A stretch of DNA of 64,000 nt from Vibrio stylophorae (lineage in GTDB: Bacteria; Pseudomonadota; Gammaproteobacteria; Enterobacterales; Vibrionaceae), in contig NZ_CAKLDI010000001.1 of assembly GCF_921293875.1 (NCBI RefSeq), positions 2,667,915-2,731,914 on the forward strand, read 5' to 3'. The translations under genes and the position numbers were made by a program. Shown piece by piece: positions 18,175 through 30,337 of the stretch. Every line of letters begins with the position of its first letter. Position 1 is the first letter of the stretch. A model generated the notes under the pieces. It searched no databases. It was not told the DNA's origin and saw nothing but the letters and a program-made list of their open reading frames with translations.

Positions 18175-20613
18175 TTATTGCTGGCGAGCACGCGCATTGG
18201 ATTTTTTCTTCTTGGCCTTTTTCTTACGCGCTTTCTCAGCCTTGGTTTTCTGTTTTGCCGGATTGGCTTTCTTCTTTGCCGGCGCTTTGGTGGCTTCAAC
18301 TTCAGGCTCTGAGCGACGACGTGGCGCTTTCTTCGCGCTCACTTTCATCTCAGCACTTGCCTGACCACGCTTGGTTTTATCCTTGGCTGTTTTGCCTTTG
18401 CCGCGCACTTTACGCGTACTGCTGACTAATTCAAAGTCAATTTTACGATCGTTCAAATTCACCGAAAGCACTTTGACTGTCACCGTATCACCCAAGCGAT
18501 AAACCTGACCACCACTCTCACCGACCAAGCGTTGGCCGACCATATCAAAACGGTAATAGTCATTATCCAAGTTAGAAATATGCACTAAACCATCGATGTG
18601 TAATTCATTGAGGCGGACAAAGAAACCAAAGCCTGTAACATTGGCGATCACCCCTTCCAGCTCTTCACCAATGTGATCCTGCATGTACTCACATTTGAGC
18701 CAATCAGCCACATCACGGGTTGCATCATCAGCACGGCGCTCAGTCATAGAGCACTGCTCACCCAACACATCCATCTCGTCAAAGCCGTAATGATAACCAC
18801 CGGTTGGCGTCCAACGATCTTGGTTTTGCCCTTGCTCTTTAGCCAGTAGGTATTTAATCGCTCGGTGCAAGAGCAAATCTGGGTAGCGGCGAATTGGCGA
18901 GGTAAAGTGCGCATATTGCTTCAGCGCCAAACCAAAGTGACCGACGTTATCCGCCTGATAAATCGCTTGCTTCATCGAGCGTAGTAGCATGGTTTGAATC
19001 AGTTCACGATCATCACGACCCTGAATCAAATGTGCCAACGCAGCATAATCTCGCGGAGATGGCTCTAAGCCGCCAGATAGTGGCAAGCCAAGCTCACCCA
19101 AAAAGTCGCGGAAAGCCACGAGGCGCTCTTCACCAGGGGCTTCATGCACACGATAGAGCGCAGGCTCTTTGAGTTTTTCGACAAAACGAGCCGACGCAAT
19201 ATTGGCTGCAATCATGCACTCTTCAATAATCTTATGCGCATCATTACGAACTGCAGGCACAATGCGTTCAATTTTACGCTCAGCGTTAAAGATAAATTGC
19301 GTTTCAACGGTTTCAAACTCAATGGCACCGCGCGCTTCACGGGCTTCCTTGAGTACTTGATACATCGCATTGAGCTCTTCAAGATGCGGCACTAGTGGCG
19401 CATAACGCTCACGTAATTCTTCATCTCCCTCAAGGATTTTGGCCACCTTGGTATAAGTCAAACGGGCATGTGAATTCATCACCGCTTCATAATGGCGATA
19501 GCCCGAAAGCTTGCCGCTATCGGAGATGGTCATTTCACAAACCATACACAGGCGATCCACCTGTGGGTTCAATGAACAAAGGCCATTGGACAGAACTTCA
19601 GGTAGCATCGGGATAACTTGCGATGGGAAATACACTGAGTTACCACGCGCAATGGCTTCTTTATCAAGCGCAGTACCAGGGCGCACGTAATAGCTCACAT
19701 CTGCAATGGCTACCCATAGACGCCAGCCGCCGCCTTTTTTCTTTTCACAGAATACGGCGTCATCGAAATCTCGGGCATCTTCGCCATCAATGGTCACCAA
19801 AGGTAGCTCGCGCAAATCGACGCGACCTTTCTTCGCCTCTTCAGGCACTTCTTCGGTTAAATCTTTGACCTGCTTTTCAACCGCTTCTGGCCAAGTATGT
19901 GGAATATCATGAGTGCGCAGAGCGATATCAATCTCCATGCCAGGTGCCATATTCTCACCGAGCACTTCCACCACACGACCGACGGCATTGTATTGACGAT
20001 TACCACGCTGGGTAATTTCTACCACGACCACATGGCCCATACGCGCGCCATTACGCTGATCTTGCGGAATCACAATATCTTGCGAAATACGACTATCATC
20101 GGGTACCACATAACCCATACCATCTTCGATAAAGAAGCGACCGACTAACTCGTTTTTACGCTCTTCGAGAATACGCACCACGCGCGCCTCTGTACGGCCA
20201 CGCTTGCTATTGCTTGGAATCGGCTGTGCGAGTACATAATCACCATGCAGCACTTGGCGCATTTGATGTGCCGGTAACAGAATATCGTCTTCTTTTTTAC
20301 CTGATTCTGGACGAAGAAAACCATGACCATCGCGGTGACCAATCACATAGCCTTTCACCAGATCCATACGTTCAGGCAAGGCATAACATTGACGGCGGGT
20401 AAAGATCAGCTGTCCATCGCGCTCCATGGCACGCAAACGGCGACGTAAGCCTTCATATTGCTCATCGCCCGCCAATTGTAAGTAAGCAAATAATTGGTCG
20501 CGGCTGACGGGCGCATTGTGCTCTGCCACCGCTTGAAGTAAGGCATCGCGATCAGGAATCGGGTGCTCATAGCTGTTGTTATCTGTATTTGAATTATTTT
20601 CGCCCTGAGACAT
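18175..20613 (-). CDS. rnr: Ribonuclease R
   Basis: Processive 3'-5' exoribonuclease that degrades structured RNA. I start it at the ATG at 20611-20613 ([13 protein letters not shown]), preceded by AAGGAA, rather than an unconserved 31-codon extension. 812 residues (E. coli 813): helix-turn-helix, two cold-shock domains, RNB catalytic domain with [12 protein letters not shown] near 275, S1 domain ([20 protein letters not shown] near 645), and a very Lys/Ala-rich tail (last 80 residues) that helps unwind RNA. In E. coli nsrR precedes rnr; it is absent here. Confidence 0.97.
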   Translation of the reverse strand: MSQGENNSNTDNNSYEHPIPDRDALLQAVAEHNAPVSRDQLFAYLQLAGDEQYEGLRRRLRAMERDGQLIFTRRQCYALPERMDLVKGYVIGHRDGHGFLRPESGKKEDDILLPAHQMRQVLHGDYVLAQPIPSNSKRGRTEARVVRILEERKNELVGRFFIEDGMGYVVPDDSRISQDIVIPQDQRNGARMGHVVVVEITQRGNRQYNAVGRVVEVLGENMAPGMEIDIALRTHDIPHTWPEAVEKQVKDLTEEVPEEAKKGRVDLRELPLVTIDGEDARDFDDAVFCEKKKGGGWRLWVAIADVSYYVRPGTALDKEAIARGNSVYFPSQVIPMLPEVLSNGLCSLNPQVDRLCMVCEMTISDSGKLSGYRHYEAVMNSHARLTYTKVAKILEGDEELRERYAPLVPHLEELNAMYQVLKEAREARGAIEFETVETQFIFNAERKIERIVPAVRNDAHKIIEECMIAANIASARFVEKLKEPALYRVHEAPGEERLVAFRDFLGELGLPLSGGLEPSPRDYAALAHLIQGRDDRELIQTMLLRSMKQAIYQADNVGHFGLALKQYAHFTSPIRRYPDLLLHRAIKYLLAKEQGQNQDRWTPTGGYHYGFDEMDVLGEQCSMTERRADDATRDVADWLKCEYMQDHIGEELEGVIANVTGFGFFVRLNELHIDGLVHISNLDNDYYRFDMVGQRLVGESGGQVYRLGDTVTVKVLSVNLNDRKIDFELVSSTRKVRGKGKTAKDKTKRGQASAEMKVSAKKAPRRRSEPEVEATKAPAKKKANPAKQKTKAEKARKKKAKKKKSNARARQQ

Positions 20614-20815
20614 AGTGTGTTTCCTTGCGGCTACGCGCATTTGCGCTGAAGAATAGTTAAATTGTAGGGACTTGGGATGGCAAAAGATACTACCTGACGC
20701 ACGCAATTTGGCTTGCTACAAGGCAACAGAAAAGCAATTAAGTGATTTGTGAGACGTAAGCAATGAGCACTGCAAGCACAGCACTCATTGCCTATTGAGA
20801 ACTTGATATATAGTG

Positions 20816-21061
20816 CTATTTTTCTTTTGATTCAGTGTGTTGACGGAAATATTGCCAAGCATCCACACGGGTACCGTCAGCCAGATGACAAAATCCAACA
20901 ACCCCAGTATCGGTATTTTCGGTCTGATATTGTCCGCCTTGGTCCAGACAAAATGTTGCCGCTGGATTGGCTAGATTGGCATTAGAACTGTCTTGCGGTT
21001 TGTTTTTTGCGTCACAACCCACGAGCAACATGATAAAACAGAAAGGAAGTAAAACTCGCAT
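20816..21061 (-). CDS. Small DUF333-type lipoprotein
   Basis: 81 residues. A lipoprotein signal with lipobox LVGC puts the lipidated Cys at 16. The mature part has the DUF333 pattern: NPAATFCLDQGG (about 32-43), then GFCHLADGTRVDAWQYFR (about 56-73). Family members are often named putative hemolysin without evidence. Function unknown; probably membrane-anchored in the periplasm. It stands alone between motX and rnr, with about 200 bases before rnr's start. Confidence 0.8.
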   Translation of the reverse strand: MRVLLPFCFIMLLVGCDAKNKPQDSSNANLANPAATFCLDQGGQYQTENTDTGVVGFCHLADGTRVDAWQYFRQHTESKEK

Positions 21062-21113
21062 TCGGCACCCTCTTTCATCGATATGGTACCACCAGCATAG
21101 CTTAATTTAACTA

Positions 21114-21737
21114 TTACCAATAGGTATCACGCTTTTTCGCTCGCGCCACAATATTGGCAGGCATTCGCCGCTCAAGCCCATTACGAAGCATGGCAATTTG
21201 TCGATGCGTCTTTCGATCATCGGTCACGGTATGATACAACCAACGATAAGCATCTTCATAATCGAGCGGGCTACCCACGTCATCCAGCAAGAGTTGCGCC
21301 AATAAAATACGGGCTTTGACACTCCCTAAAGATGCCGCTTCACGCAGATAAGGAATCGCACGTTCACGGTCCTTTTGCACCAAAGTGCCATGCGCGTAAT
21401 AACGACCCAACTGCTCTAGTGCATCGGGCAGACCTTGCTGCGCAGCCAATTCAATATAGTAAAGGCCCTGCTCAACATCACGATCTACGCACACACCCCA
21501 AGTCAGCATGTCGCCCCAAAGAAATTGATAAGCTGGATAATCCACACGTAAAGCACGCGCCTGAATATCTTGCACCAACTGGCAGTCATCCGCTTTCACC
21601 TGCTTTAAATGCGCATTGGTGGCGAATTGTCTGAGCAATTGGTCTTCGCTATAGATTTCAACAGCAGGCCCCACCTCGGTTAAGGCGTGCGCTGTGGTCG
21701 AAAACAGCATGGCAAATATTAAGGTTCGAAGCTTCAT
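21114..21737 (-). CDS. motX: Sodium-type polar flagellar motor protein MotX
   Basis: 207 residues: signal peptide at 1-18, then a conserved stretch VKADDCQLVQDIQARA and Sel1-like repeats (WGDMLTWGVCVDRDVEQGLYYIELAAQQGLPDALEQLGRYYAHGT and a second repeat near 125-160). The ending IVARAKKRDTYW matches Vibrio MotX as I recall it. MotX with MotY forms the T-ring under the outer membrane that holds PomAB stators around the polar flagellum. In V. cholerae motX is also next to purA. The paired Cys residues near 53 and 83 could form the known intramolecular disulfide. Confidence 0.9.
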   Translation of the reverse strand: MKLRTLIFAMLFSTTAHALTEVGPAVEIYSEDQLLRQFATNAHLKQVKADDCQLVQDIQARALRVDYPAYQFLWGDMLTWGVCVDRDVEQGLYYIELAAQQGLPDALEQLGRYYAHGTLVQKDRERAIPYLREAASLGSVKARILLAQLLLDDVGSPLDYEDAYRWLYHTVTDDRKTHRQIAMLRNGLERRMPANIVARAKKRDTYW

Positions 21738-21816
21738 CAGTTTCTCTCTTACGCTATGTAAAAGGTTATCGTCCGATGACGGCGAATCTTTAATGTTTTC
21801 CCATGAATTTTGGCAA

Positions 21817-21845
21817 TAAAAAAGCCAGCGCTTGGCTGGCTTTTC
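21817..21845 (-). terminator. Terminator after purA
   Basis: Stem gccagc/gctggc (21824-21829 with 21835-21840), extended by A/T pairs. Read on the minus strand it ends TTTTTTATTG, just past the purA stop at 21853. Confidence 0.87.
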
Positions 21846-21852
21846 TCAATCA

Positions 21853-23172
<1,320 letters not shown>

Positions 23173-23288
23173 TTAAAAATGGATTCTAGCACCGATCGTC
23201 TTTAGAAGGCAGCCATTTTTTAATCAACATTATTTTTGGCTGCTATTTCATTTGGTTACAGTGAAGTATTTTCTCTGCACCACTTTTG

Positions 23289-23486
23289 TTAAACGCTCCC
23301 TGCTGGCCCGCACCACATTAAAAGCAGCCAACCAAGCAGCATCAGCAGTAAGGATCCCATTCGAATTTTCGACGCCGGTAGTTGAATGAACTGTAATAGC
23401 AGCATCTGCCATTTTCGCGGGGCAAGCGCAGGTAGTAAGGTTTCAATAATCACAACCGTAGCCAACACACAAAGCCAAAACTGCAT
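23289..23486 (-). CDS. DUF2065 inner-membrane protein (YjeT family)
   Basis: 65 residues with two hydrophobic segments (about 3-22 and 42-60). The pattern VIIETLLPALAPRKWQ followed by RMGSLLLMLLGWLLL is that of the DUF2065/YjeT family. It lies between hflC and purA, exactly where E. coli yjeT sits. Role unknown. The hflC terminator at 23506-23537 lies upstream, so it is expressed either by read-through or from a local promoter. Confidence 0.85.
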   Translation of the reverse strand: MQFWLCVLATVVIIETLLPALAPRKWQMLLLQFIQLPASKIRMGSLLLMLLGWLLLMWCGPAGSV

Positions 23487-23505
23487 CCCCTATTCCTTTT
23501 GATAT

Positions 23506-23537
23506 AAAAAAAGACAAGGCCAACGCCTTGTCTTTTT
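23506..23537 (-). terminator. Terminator after hflC
   Basis: Stem gacaaggc/gccttgtc (23513-23520 with 23525-23532), loop caac, A/T runs on both sides. It lies 17 bases beyond the hflC stop in the minus direction. Confidence 0.88.
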
Positions 23538-23553
23538 CAATGAGTAAAATCGC

Positions 23554-24507
23554 TTACTTGCCTTGACTGTCTTTCATATAACGGAAGAAGTCCGTTTCAC
23601 CATCAAGTACCAGTACATCGCTCTTGTTGTTAAAGCTCGCCTCGTAGGCTTGAAGTGAGCGCAAGAATTCGAAGAAATCGGTATCTTGTGTATAAGCATT
23701 GGCATAGATTTCAGCTGCTGTCGCATCTGCTTGACCACGAATAGTACGAGCGTCACGGTCAGCTTTGGCCATAATGGTTGCCACTTCAAGGTCGGCTGCA
23801 GCCGTGATCTCCTCAGCTAGCTTCTTACCGGTTGCGCGGTGGAAAGCCGCCACACTTTGACGCTCTGCACGCATACGCTTGTAGATCGATTCGTTAATCT
23901 GATCAGGCAAGTTAATACGCTTCACACGCAAGTCAACAACGCGAATACCAAGATCGTCTAAGGCACTTTGACGTAAACCTTTAAATGCATCAGGGTTGGC
24001 TTTGAGCATGGTTTCTTTCTCTTCAGGTGTGAGACCTGAAGGATCAATCCCGTCCAACACATTTTGCATTACTTGTTCACGTTTTTCAGAAACGATCTCT
24101 TTAATCGTTAAACCACCGATCTGAGCACGCAAGCTGTTTGAAAGTTTTACCATCAAAATGCGCTGTGCTTGGGCAAAATTGCCGCCCGTTGCAAGGTAGA
24201 ACTTACCAAAGTTTTCGATTTTCCACTTCACGTAAGAATCGATGATCACGTCTTTTTTCTCGACGGTCACAAAACGGTCCGCCTGATCATCCATGGTTTG
24301 AATACGTGCATCCATGGTGCGAACAGTATCGATAAACGGCAGTTTAAAGTGCAAGCCAGGCTCATAGAGCACATCTTGGTTTTGATCGTTTTTCAAGATC
24401 TTACCAAAACGAATCACAAAGCTGCGTTGGCCTTCTTGAACAGTAAACATTGAAGAAAGCAGAACCGCCACCAGCACTACCACCAAAGGTAGAAGTAACT
24501 TACGCAT
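23554..24507 (-). CDS. hflC: FtsH modulator subunit HflC
   Basis: SPFH/prohibitin-domain protein, 317 residues: membrane anchor at 4-20, SPFH core (about 22-190, VQEGQRSFVIRFGKI), then long helices rich in Ala/Glu/Arg that form the HflKC cage around the FtsH protease. The start lies 1 base after the hflK stop, so translation is probably coupled. The C-terminus (GETDFFRYMKDSQGK) matches enteric HflC. Confidence 0.96.
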   Translation of the reverse strand: MRKLLLPLVVVLVAVLLSSMFTVQEGQRSFVIRFGKILKNDQNQDVLYEPGLHFKLPFIDTVRTMDARIQTMDDQADRFVTVEKKDVIIDSYVKWKIENFGKFYLATGGNFAQAQRILMVKLSNSLRAQIGGLTIKEIVSEKREQVMQNVLDGIDPSGLTPEEKETMLKANPDAFKGLRQSALDDLGIRVVDLRVKRINLPDQINESIYKRMRAERQSVAAFHRATGKKLAEEITAAADLEVATIMAKADRDARTIRGQADATAAEIYANAYTQDTDFFEFLRSLQAYEASFNNKSDVLVLDGETDFFRYMKDSQGK

Positions 24508-24508
24508 A

Positions 24509-25708
24509 TTAATATCTCCTTGGCTGCGTTGACGTGCTTTGCTGCACCTGAGTTACCGGTGCTGGACTCGTGTGATGTACCGATGGCGTCGGTTTAGGCA
24601 ACACACCATGTTGCGGTTTCACCGCTGTGTGTTGTTCTTGCTTCATCATCTGATCCAGAGGCATATACAGCAGATTACCTGACGCTTTCGCATCAATCAG
24701 CACCTTGCTGGTACGCGCATAAATACGTTCCATGGTTTCAAGGTAAAGACGCTCGCGAGTAACTTCTGGCGCTTGACGATATTCAGGCAACAGCTTCACG
24801 AAGCGCTGCACATCACCTTGGGCACCATTCACAATGCGTTCTGCATAGGCATCCGCTTCACGACGAACACGCTCTGCCGTACCTTCAGCTTCAGGTACCA
24901 CCTTGTTACGGTAAGCTTTTGCTAAGTCTTGGACTTGCTGCTCATCTTCACGTGCTTTAATCGCATCATCAAAGGCTTCTTGAACTTCTGCCGGTGGGCG
25001 CGCTGCTTCAAAACTCACATCAATGATTTCTAAGCCCATGTTATATGGCTTGATAATGTCATTGATGGTAATCAGCGTATTATCACGAATCTTTTGACGC
25101 TCTTTGGTAATGATATCGTCCATGGTGTTATCACCAATCACCGCACGCAACGCTGAATCGGTTGCTTGGCGCAAGCTATCATCAGCATTGGTCACGTTGT
25201 ACAAGTAATCACGCGGGGTCACTACTTTGTATTGAACGGTCATGCCAATCACCACGACGTTTTCATCTTTAGTCAGCATCAGCTCACTTGGACGTACACG
25301 TTGCTGGTTGGCAGGTCCCACATGCAGCGAACGAATCTCACTGATGTTGACCTTAGTCACATCATCAATCCATAACGGACGCCAGTTTAGACCCGGCATC
25401 ACTGTCTCTTTATAGGCACCAAAACGTGTAACTACACCACGCTCAGCTTCACCAACGGTATAGAAACCGAAGAGGCCCCATACCACCAATGCAACACCGA
25501 ACAGTGCAGCGATTCCGCCCATTCCAGCACCGCCAGATTGACGACCACCACGTTTGTTGCCACCACCGAACAAACCACCAAATTTACGGCTGAGATTACT
25601 GAAAAACTCATCTAAATCTGGTGGACCCTGATCGCGGCCACCACGGTTATTTTTCCACGGATCCTTGCCGGGATCGTTATTATTGTTTCCGGGCTCATTC
25701 CACGCCAT
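24509..25708 (-). CDS. hflK: FtsH modulator subunit HflK
   Basis: 399 residues. The cytoplasmic N-terminus is rich in Gly/Asn (MAWNEPGNNNNDPGKDPW, then DLDEFFSNLSRKFGGLFGGG). A membrane segment follows at about 65-85, an SPFH domain at about 90-280, and a helical cage segment. The tail, about 365-399, is rich in Pro/Gln/Thr/Ser. It controls access of membrane substrates to FtsH. Cotranscribed with hflC downstream and hflX upstream. Confidence 0.96.
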   Translation of the reverse strand: MAWNEPGNNNNDPGKDPWKNNRGGRDQGPPDLDEFFSNLSRKFGGLFGGGNKRGGRQSGGAGMGGIAALFGVALVVWGLFGFYTVGEAERGVVTRFGAYKETVMPGLNWRPLWIDDVTKVNISEIRSLHVGPANQQRVRPSELMLTKDENVVVIGMTVQYKVVTPRDYLYNVTNADDSLRQATDSALRAVIGDNTMDDIITKERQKIRDNTLITINDIIKPYNMGLEIIDVSFEAARPPAEVQEAFDDAIKAREDEQQVQDLAKAYRNKVVPEAEGTAERVRREADAYAERIVNGAQGDVQRFVKLLPEYRQAPEVTRERLYLETMERIYARTSKVLIDAKASGNLLYMPLDQMMKQEQHTAVKPQHGVLPKPTPSVHHTSPAPVTQVQQSTSTQPRRY

Positions 25709-25757
25709 TAGCTAACTCCATCAATATGATATGACGACTCAAAATAACTCTAGCAGT

Positions 25758-27053
25758 CTAATGAGACAGGATAAAGCTATTCAGTTCTGCGTCTTCTCGT
25801 TTCACCAATCGCTGCCAATCAGCTTCGGCCAAACGGACTTCCAGCAGCAGGCTGCCGTCGGGTTCAAACTCTTCTCGTACAATACAATCGAGCTGACACA
25901 GACGACTACGGACACGACCGCACGCCGCCGGTGGAATACGCAACTGATAATGCACCATGTTCTGGCGCAATCGCTGCGATAGCGCATCAAACAGTAGTGA
26001 AATGCCATCCCCTGTTAGAGCCGAAACCCAAACAGTGCGCGCAACCCCTTCATCGTCATAGTCGACACGAGGCTCACCCTGCTCTAATGCATCAATTTTA
26101 TTCATCACCAATAAGGTCGGAATCTCATTGGCTTCAATCTCTTCAAGAACCACATTGACCGCATCAATGTTTTCACGAAAACGCTCATCACTGGCATCAA
26201 TCACATGCAGTAGTAAGGTTGCTTCTCGCGTTTCTTGAAGCGTTGCTTTAAACGCCGCCACCAAATCATGGGGCAAATGACGAATAAAGCCTACGGTATC
26301 AGCCAGCACCGAGGTGCCAACATCGGCCACTTCAATACGACGCAAGGTCGGATCCAGCGTCGCAAAAAGTTGGTCCGCGGCATACACGCCAGCTTCCGTA
26401 ATTCGGTTAAAGAGGGTGGATTTACCTGCGTTGGTATAACCAACGAGAGAGATGGTTGGAATCTCAGCACGATTTCGCGCACGGCGCCCCTGCTCGCGTT
26501 GCTTCGCCACACGATCAAGTCGACGTAAAATCGCTTTGATTCGTTCGCGGAGCAATCGACGGTCCGTTTCCAACTGGGTTTCCCCTGGGCCACGCAGACC
26601 AATCCCACCTTTTTGTCGCTCAAGGTGCGTCCAACCGCGAATCAAGCGGGTCGACAGATGACGTAACTGAGCCAGTTCAACCTGCAATTTACCCTCATGG
26701 GTACGTGCACGCTGAGCAAAAATATCTAAAATCAATCCAATGCGGTCAACGACTCGGCATTGAAATAGGCGTTCTAAATTGCGTTCTTGTGCGGGCGAAA
26801 GCGCATGGTTGAAGATAACAATATCGGCTTCGAAGCGCCTTACTGCATCTGCAATCTCTTGCGCTTTGCCTTCACCAACAAAATACTTGGGATGAGGCGA
26901 CTGACGGTTACCCGTCACCATGGCTAAATTGCTAACGCCGGCTGAATCCACCAGCATCGCGAACTCATCACGATCGTCGCCATCATCTTGTTGTTGGTTG
27001 AAGTTGATATGAACAAGAATCGCTTGTTCACCTGCTTCGTAACGGTCAAACAA
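25758..27053 (-). CDS. hflX: Ribosome-rescue GTPase HflX
   Basis: Heat-stress GTPase that splits stalled 70S ribosomes. 431 residues starting with a TTG at 27051-27053 (MFDRYEAGEQAILVHI, as in E. coli); an AGGAGT eight bases upstream supports the rare start. The HflX domain contains PHPKYFVGEGKAQEI and GGIGLRGPGETQLETDRR (about 165-182). The G domain has GYTNAGKST (about 203-211), DTVGFIRHLP and NKID. The gene lies between hfq and hflK, 18 bases after hfq. Confidence 0.97.
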   Translation of the reverse strand: MFDRYEAGEQAILVHINFNQQQDDGDDRDEFAMLVDSAGVSNLAMVTGNRQSPHPKYFVGEGKAQEIADAVRRFEADIVIFNHALSPAQERNLERLFQCRVVDRIGLILDIFAQRARTHEGKLQVELAQLRHLSTRLIRGWTHLERQKGGIGLRGPGETQLETDRRLLRERIKAILRRLDRVAKQREQGRRARNRAEIPTISLVGYTNAGKSTLFNRITEAGVYAADQLFATLDPTLRRIEVADVGTSVLADTVGFIRHLPHDLVAAFKATLQETREATLLLHVIDASDERFRENIDAVNVVLEEIEANEIPTLLVMNKIDALEQGEPRVDYDDEGVARTVWVSALTGDGISLLFDALSQRLRQNMVHYQLRIPPAACGRVRSRLCQLDCIVREEFEPDGSLLLEVRLAEADWQRLVKREDAELNSFILSH

Positions 27054-27071
27054 GCAATCAACTCCTGTGTA

Positions 27072-27356
<285 letters not shown>

Positions 27357-27428
27357 TTATTTGTAGTTGTTGTTCACAAGCAAGAATAAAGTCATACGTC
27401 CCGCCCAGCAGTATACAAGTTTGATCGG

Positions 27429-28364
27429 TCACTGACTGAGTGAGTTTGTGATCATTTGTAACGCTTGGGCTTCATCAGCGCTGTCCAACCAAGTCAAATT
27501 ATCCCAGCTACGAAGCCAAGTAATTTGCCGTTTAGCAAGCTGACGGGTGGCGCAAATACCTTTGTAAATTGCTTCATCACGTGAACACTCCCCCGCAAGG
27601 TAGTCCCACATTTGGCGATAACCCACACAACGAATCGATGGAAGATCGGGGTGTAGATCACCGCGCTGAAACAGCGCCCGTACTTCTTGCTCAAAACCCG
27701 CTGCCATCATCTGCTGAAAACGAAGTTCAATCCGATGGTGCAGCACAGCCCTATCCTGTGGCGCGATAGCAAATTGCTTCACGTTATAAGGTAGAGGCTC
27801 TCCTTGCGTTGCAGTGAGCTCAGTTAAAGTTTTACCTGAAATACGGAAAACTTCCAATGCTCTCGATAATCGTTGCGGATCATTTGGGTGAATCCGTGCA
27901 GCAGATACCGGATCGATCACCTTGAGCTCATCATGCAATACCTGCCATCCATGTTCACTGGCTTGGCGTTCGATTTCCGCTCGTACCTCAGCATCCGCTG
28001 CGGGTAGGGGCGAAAGTCCCTGCAATAATGCCTTGAAATACAACATTGTACCACCCACCAACAGAGGAATTTTTCCCTCTGCGACAATGGTCGCCATCTG
28101 CGCTAAGGCATCACCTCGAAAATCGGCGGCTGAATAACTTTGCGCCGGATCGAGAATATCAATTAATCGATGTGGTGCCGCGGCTTGCTCTGCCGCATCC
28201 GGCTTTGCGGTACCAATATCCATACCGCGATAAATCAGTGCCGAATCGACACTAATAATCTCAACAGGAAGGCGTTTTCTCAATTCAATCGCTAGACCTG
28301 TTTTACCTGAAGCCGTTGGCCCCATTAAAAAAATCGCGGTGGGTAAATTATGCGTCATGTTCAA
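27429..28364 (-). CDS. miaA: tRNA dimethylallyltransferase
   Basis: Adds dimethylallyl to A37 of tRNAs reading UNN codons. 311 residues with the P-loop [11 protein letters not shown] (about 15-25), the [17 protein letters not shown] segment near 40-55 and [14 protein letters not shown] near 104. The start overlaps the mutL end by 17 bases; an alternative ATG two codons later is equally possible. Confidence 0.96.
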   Translation of the reverse strand: MNMTHNLPTAIFLMGPTASGKTGLAIELRKRLPVEIISVDSALIYRGMDIGTAKPDAAEQAAAPHRLIDILDPAQSYSAADFRGDALAQMATIVAEGKIPLLVGGTMLYFKALLQGLSPLPAADAEVRAEIERQASEHGWQVLHDELKVIDPVSAARIHPNDPQRLSRALEVFRISGKTLTELTATQGEPLPYNVKQFAIAPQDRAVLHHRIELRFQQMMAAGFEQEVRALFQRGDLHPDLPSIRCVGYRQMWDYLAGECSRDEAIYKGICATRQLAKRQITWLRSWDNLTWLDSADEAQALQMITNSLSQ

Positions 28365-30336
28365 AAAATCGAATCAATGCTTGTTCATCAATGCTATGCA
28401 AAAAAGCGGCAGATTGCTGACTTAATTGTCGGTGCCAGCGCTGCTCAAGATCGCTCAGTAGCGACACCACTTGCGCCATATTGGCAGGCATTGGCACAGC
28501 TAATTGCTGAACAAGATGTTGTAAAATAGTCTGACTTGTCGCCTCATCTAAGACCGATGAATGCGATGCAAGTTCCGTGAGTAATCGGGGTAGCCAGTGC
28601 TCAATCGGATGGTGGCGAAGCGGTTGGCATACCGTTTGTACGATCACTTGTTTGCTTTGGCATTCTAAACCGATACCAAATTGTGCCAACCAGGATAAAT
28701 TGCGCTGCGCGCTTTCAACTTGAGCTTGAGTTAAAGACAAACTCATTGGAATCAGAAGCGGCTGTGGTTTTAACCCCTGCGCAAGACCATGATAAAGCTC
28801 AGCCAAAATCGCCCATTGCTGCGCTCTTTGGCTATTCATCAAATGCCAATGACTTTGGCTGCGCAATAAGACGCGCCCCTCAGCTAAAATCGCTACCGGC
28901 TCTCCCAATGGGGCATCATGCGCGATATGTGCCTGACCGCTGATAGCGCGCCTTTCTTGATGCGCTGTTGCGCTTGTCTCAACTAATGCTGCGACTTCAT
29001 GTTCACGCACTGCTGTGTGCGGCGGTGTAGAAAAAAGCTGCTGATACAGCGCGCTCACCACTTGGTTTGAAGTCCCCGCCGGATGCTTTGCACCTTCGAA
29101 TCCCGCGCTCTTAACCGAGCCTGAAGATGACATCGAACGACTTGCCTGATAGGAAGATGCCGACTCTCGCACCTGAGGCGATTGCGCAGTTTGTGACGTC
29201 TTGGTCTCAGATGCCTTGTGCACAAATACCTGGGACGCAGATGCTTTAGGCGCAAAGACGCTTGCCGCTTGATGCGGATAATAAGGCTGTTCTGGTTGAT
29301 CCTGCTTGGGTAACAAATCCAAAGGTTGCGCTTGGCTTTTCACCTCTCGCAACGCTTCAAAGACGGCTTGGAAAATAAAATCATGCACCAAGCGCGCTTG
29401 ATGAAAACGCACTTCATGTTTGGCTGGATGCACATTGACGTCGACATCATGCGGCGATAACTCAATAAACAATACATAGCAGGGATACTGCTCGGCATTG
29501 AGTAAACCATCATAGGCTTGGCGAATGGCATGATTAATGACTTTGTCACGCATCATTCGACCATTCACATAGCAGTACTGCACATCAGGCTGAGCGCGCG
29601 CAATATTAGGCTCACCAACCCAACCATGAATGCTGAGCTCCGCTTGTTGCCAGCTGAGTTGCAACGCTTGCTCAGCAAAGGCTTGGCCGCAAATCGCAGC
29701 CAATCGTCGCCGCTGCATCACTTCATTGTTGGCCGCGCGATACTGCCGTACGGATTTGCCATTGTGCGACAGCGTAAATGTCACCTGCTCGCGACTTAAA
29801 GCAATGCGCTTGAGCAGCTCATCAATATGCTGAAACTCAGTTTTATCAGTTCGTAGAAATTTGCGGCGCGCTGGCGTATTGAAGAAAAGATCGGCCACTT
29901 CCACAGTACTACCCACAGGGTGCGCAGCTGGTAATAAGCGCACCGCCATATCACGCCCTTCAGCAATGGCAGACCAAGCTTCCGATTGATGCGCAGGGCG
30001 AGAAGTTAGCGTTAAGCGAGAAACCGAGCTGACCGAGGCCAAAGCCTCACCACGAAAACCGAGGCTGGTGATCGCCTCTAAATCATCAAGATGGTGGATT
30101 TTTGAGGTCGCATGGCGACTGAGCGCCAGCTCCAATTCATCTTTTTCAATACCGCAGCCATTGTCACGAATGCGAATCAGCTGGCTACCGCCCTTTTCGA
30201 TATCGATATCGATACGTGTCGCGCCCGCATCAAGGCTATTTTCAACTAGCTCTTTAACCACAGAGGCGGGTCGCTCGACCACTTCCCCTGCGGCAATTTG
30301 GTTAGCCAGTCGCGCTGGCAATATACGAATCGGCAT
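28348..30336 (-). CDS. mutL: DNA mismatch repair protein MutL
   Basis: 662 residues. The N-terminal GHKL ATPase has ENSLDAGAT (about 32-40), DNGCGI and [20 protein letters not shown] linker of about 340-470 is rich in Ser/Ala/Gln. A C-terminal dimerisation domain follows. The endonuclease motif DQHAxxExxxxE is absent, in keeping with bacteria that use MutH and Dam; dam is in this window. The start sits 1 base after the amiB stop. Confidence 0.97.
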   Translation of the reverse strand: MPIRILPARLANQIAAGEVVERPASVVKELVENSLDAGATRIDIDIEKGGSQLIRIRDNGCGIEKDELELALSRHATSKIHHLDDLEAITSLGFRGEALASVSSVSRLTLTSRPAHQSEAWSAIAEGRDMAVRLLPAAHPVGSTVEVADLFFNTPARRKFLRTDKTEFQHIDELLKRIALSREQVTFTLSHNGKSVRQYRAANNEVMQRRRLAAICGQAFAEQALQLSWQQAELSIHGWVGEPNIARAQPDVQYCYVNGRMMRDKVINHAIRQAYDGLLNAEQYPCYVLFIELSPHDVDVNVHPAKHEVRFHQARLVHDFIFQAVFEALREVKSQAQPLDLLPKQDQPEQPYYPHQAASVFAPKASASQVFVHKASETKTSQTAQSPQVRESASSYQASRSMSSSGSVKSAGFEGAKHPAGTSNQVVSALYQQLFSTPPHTAVREHEVAALVETSATAHQERRAISGQAHIAHDAPLGEPVAILAEGRVLLRSQSHWHLMNSQRAQQWAILAELYHGLAQGLKPQPLLIPMSLSLTQAQVESAQRNLSWLAQFGIGLECQSKQVIVQTVCQPLRHHPIEHWLPRLLTELASHSSVLDEATSQTILQHLVQQLAVPMPANMAQVVSLLSDLEQRWHRQLSQQSAAFLHSIDEQALIRFFEHDA

Positions 30337-30337
30337 T

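Noticed and set aside
20614-20706. 31-codon N-terminal extension of RNase R
   Set aside because: Not conserved in the family; the ATG at 20611-20613 has a ribosome site and gives the normal length.
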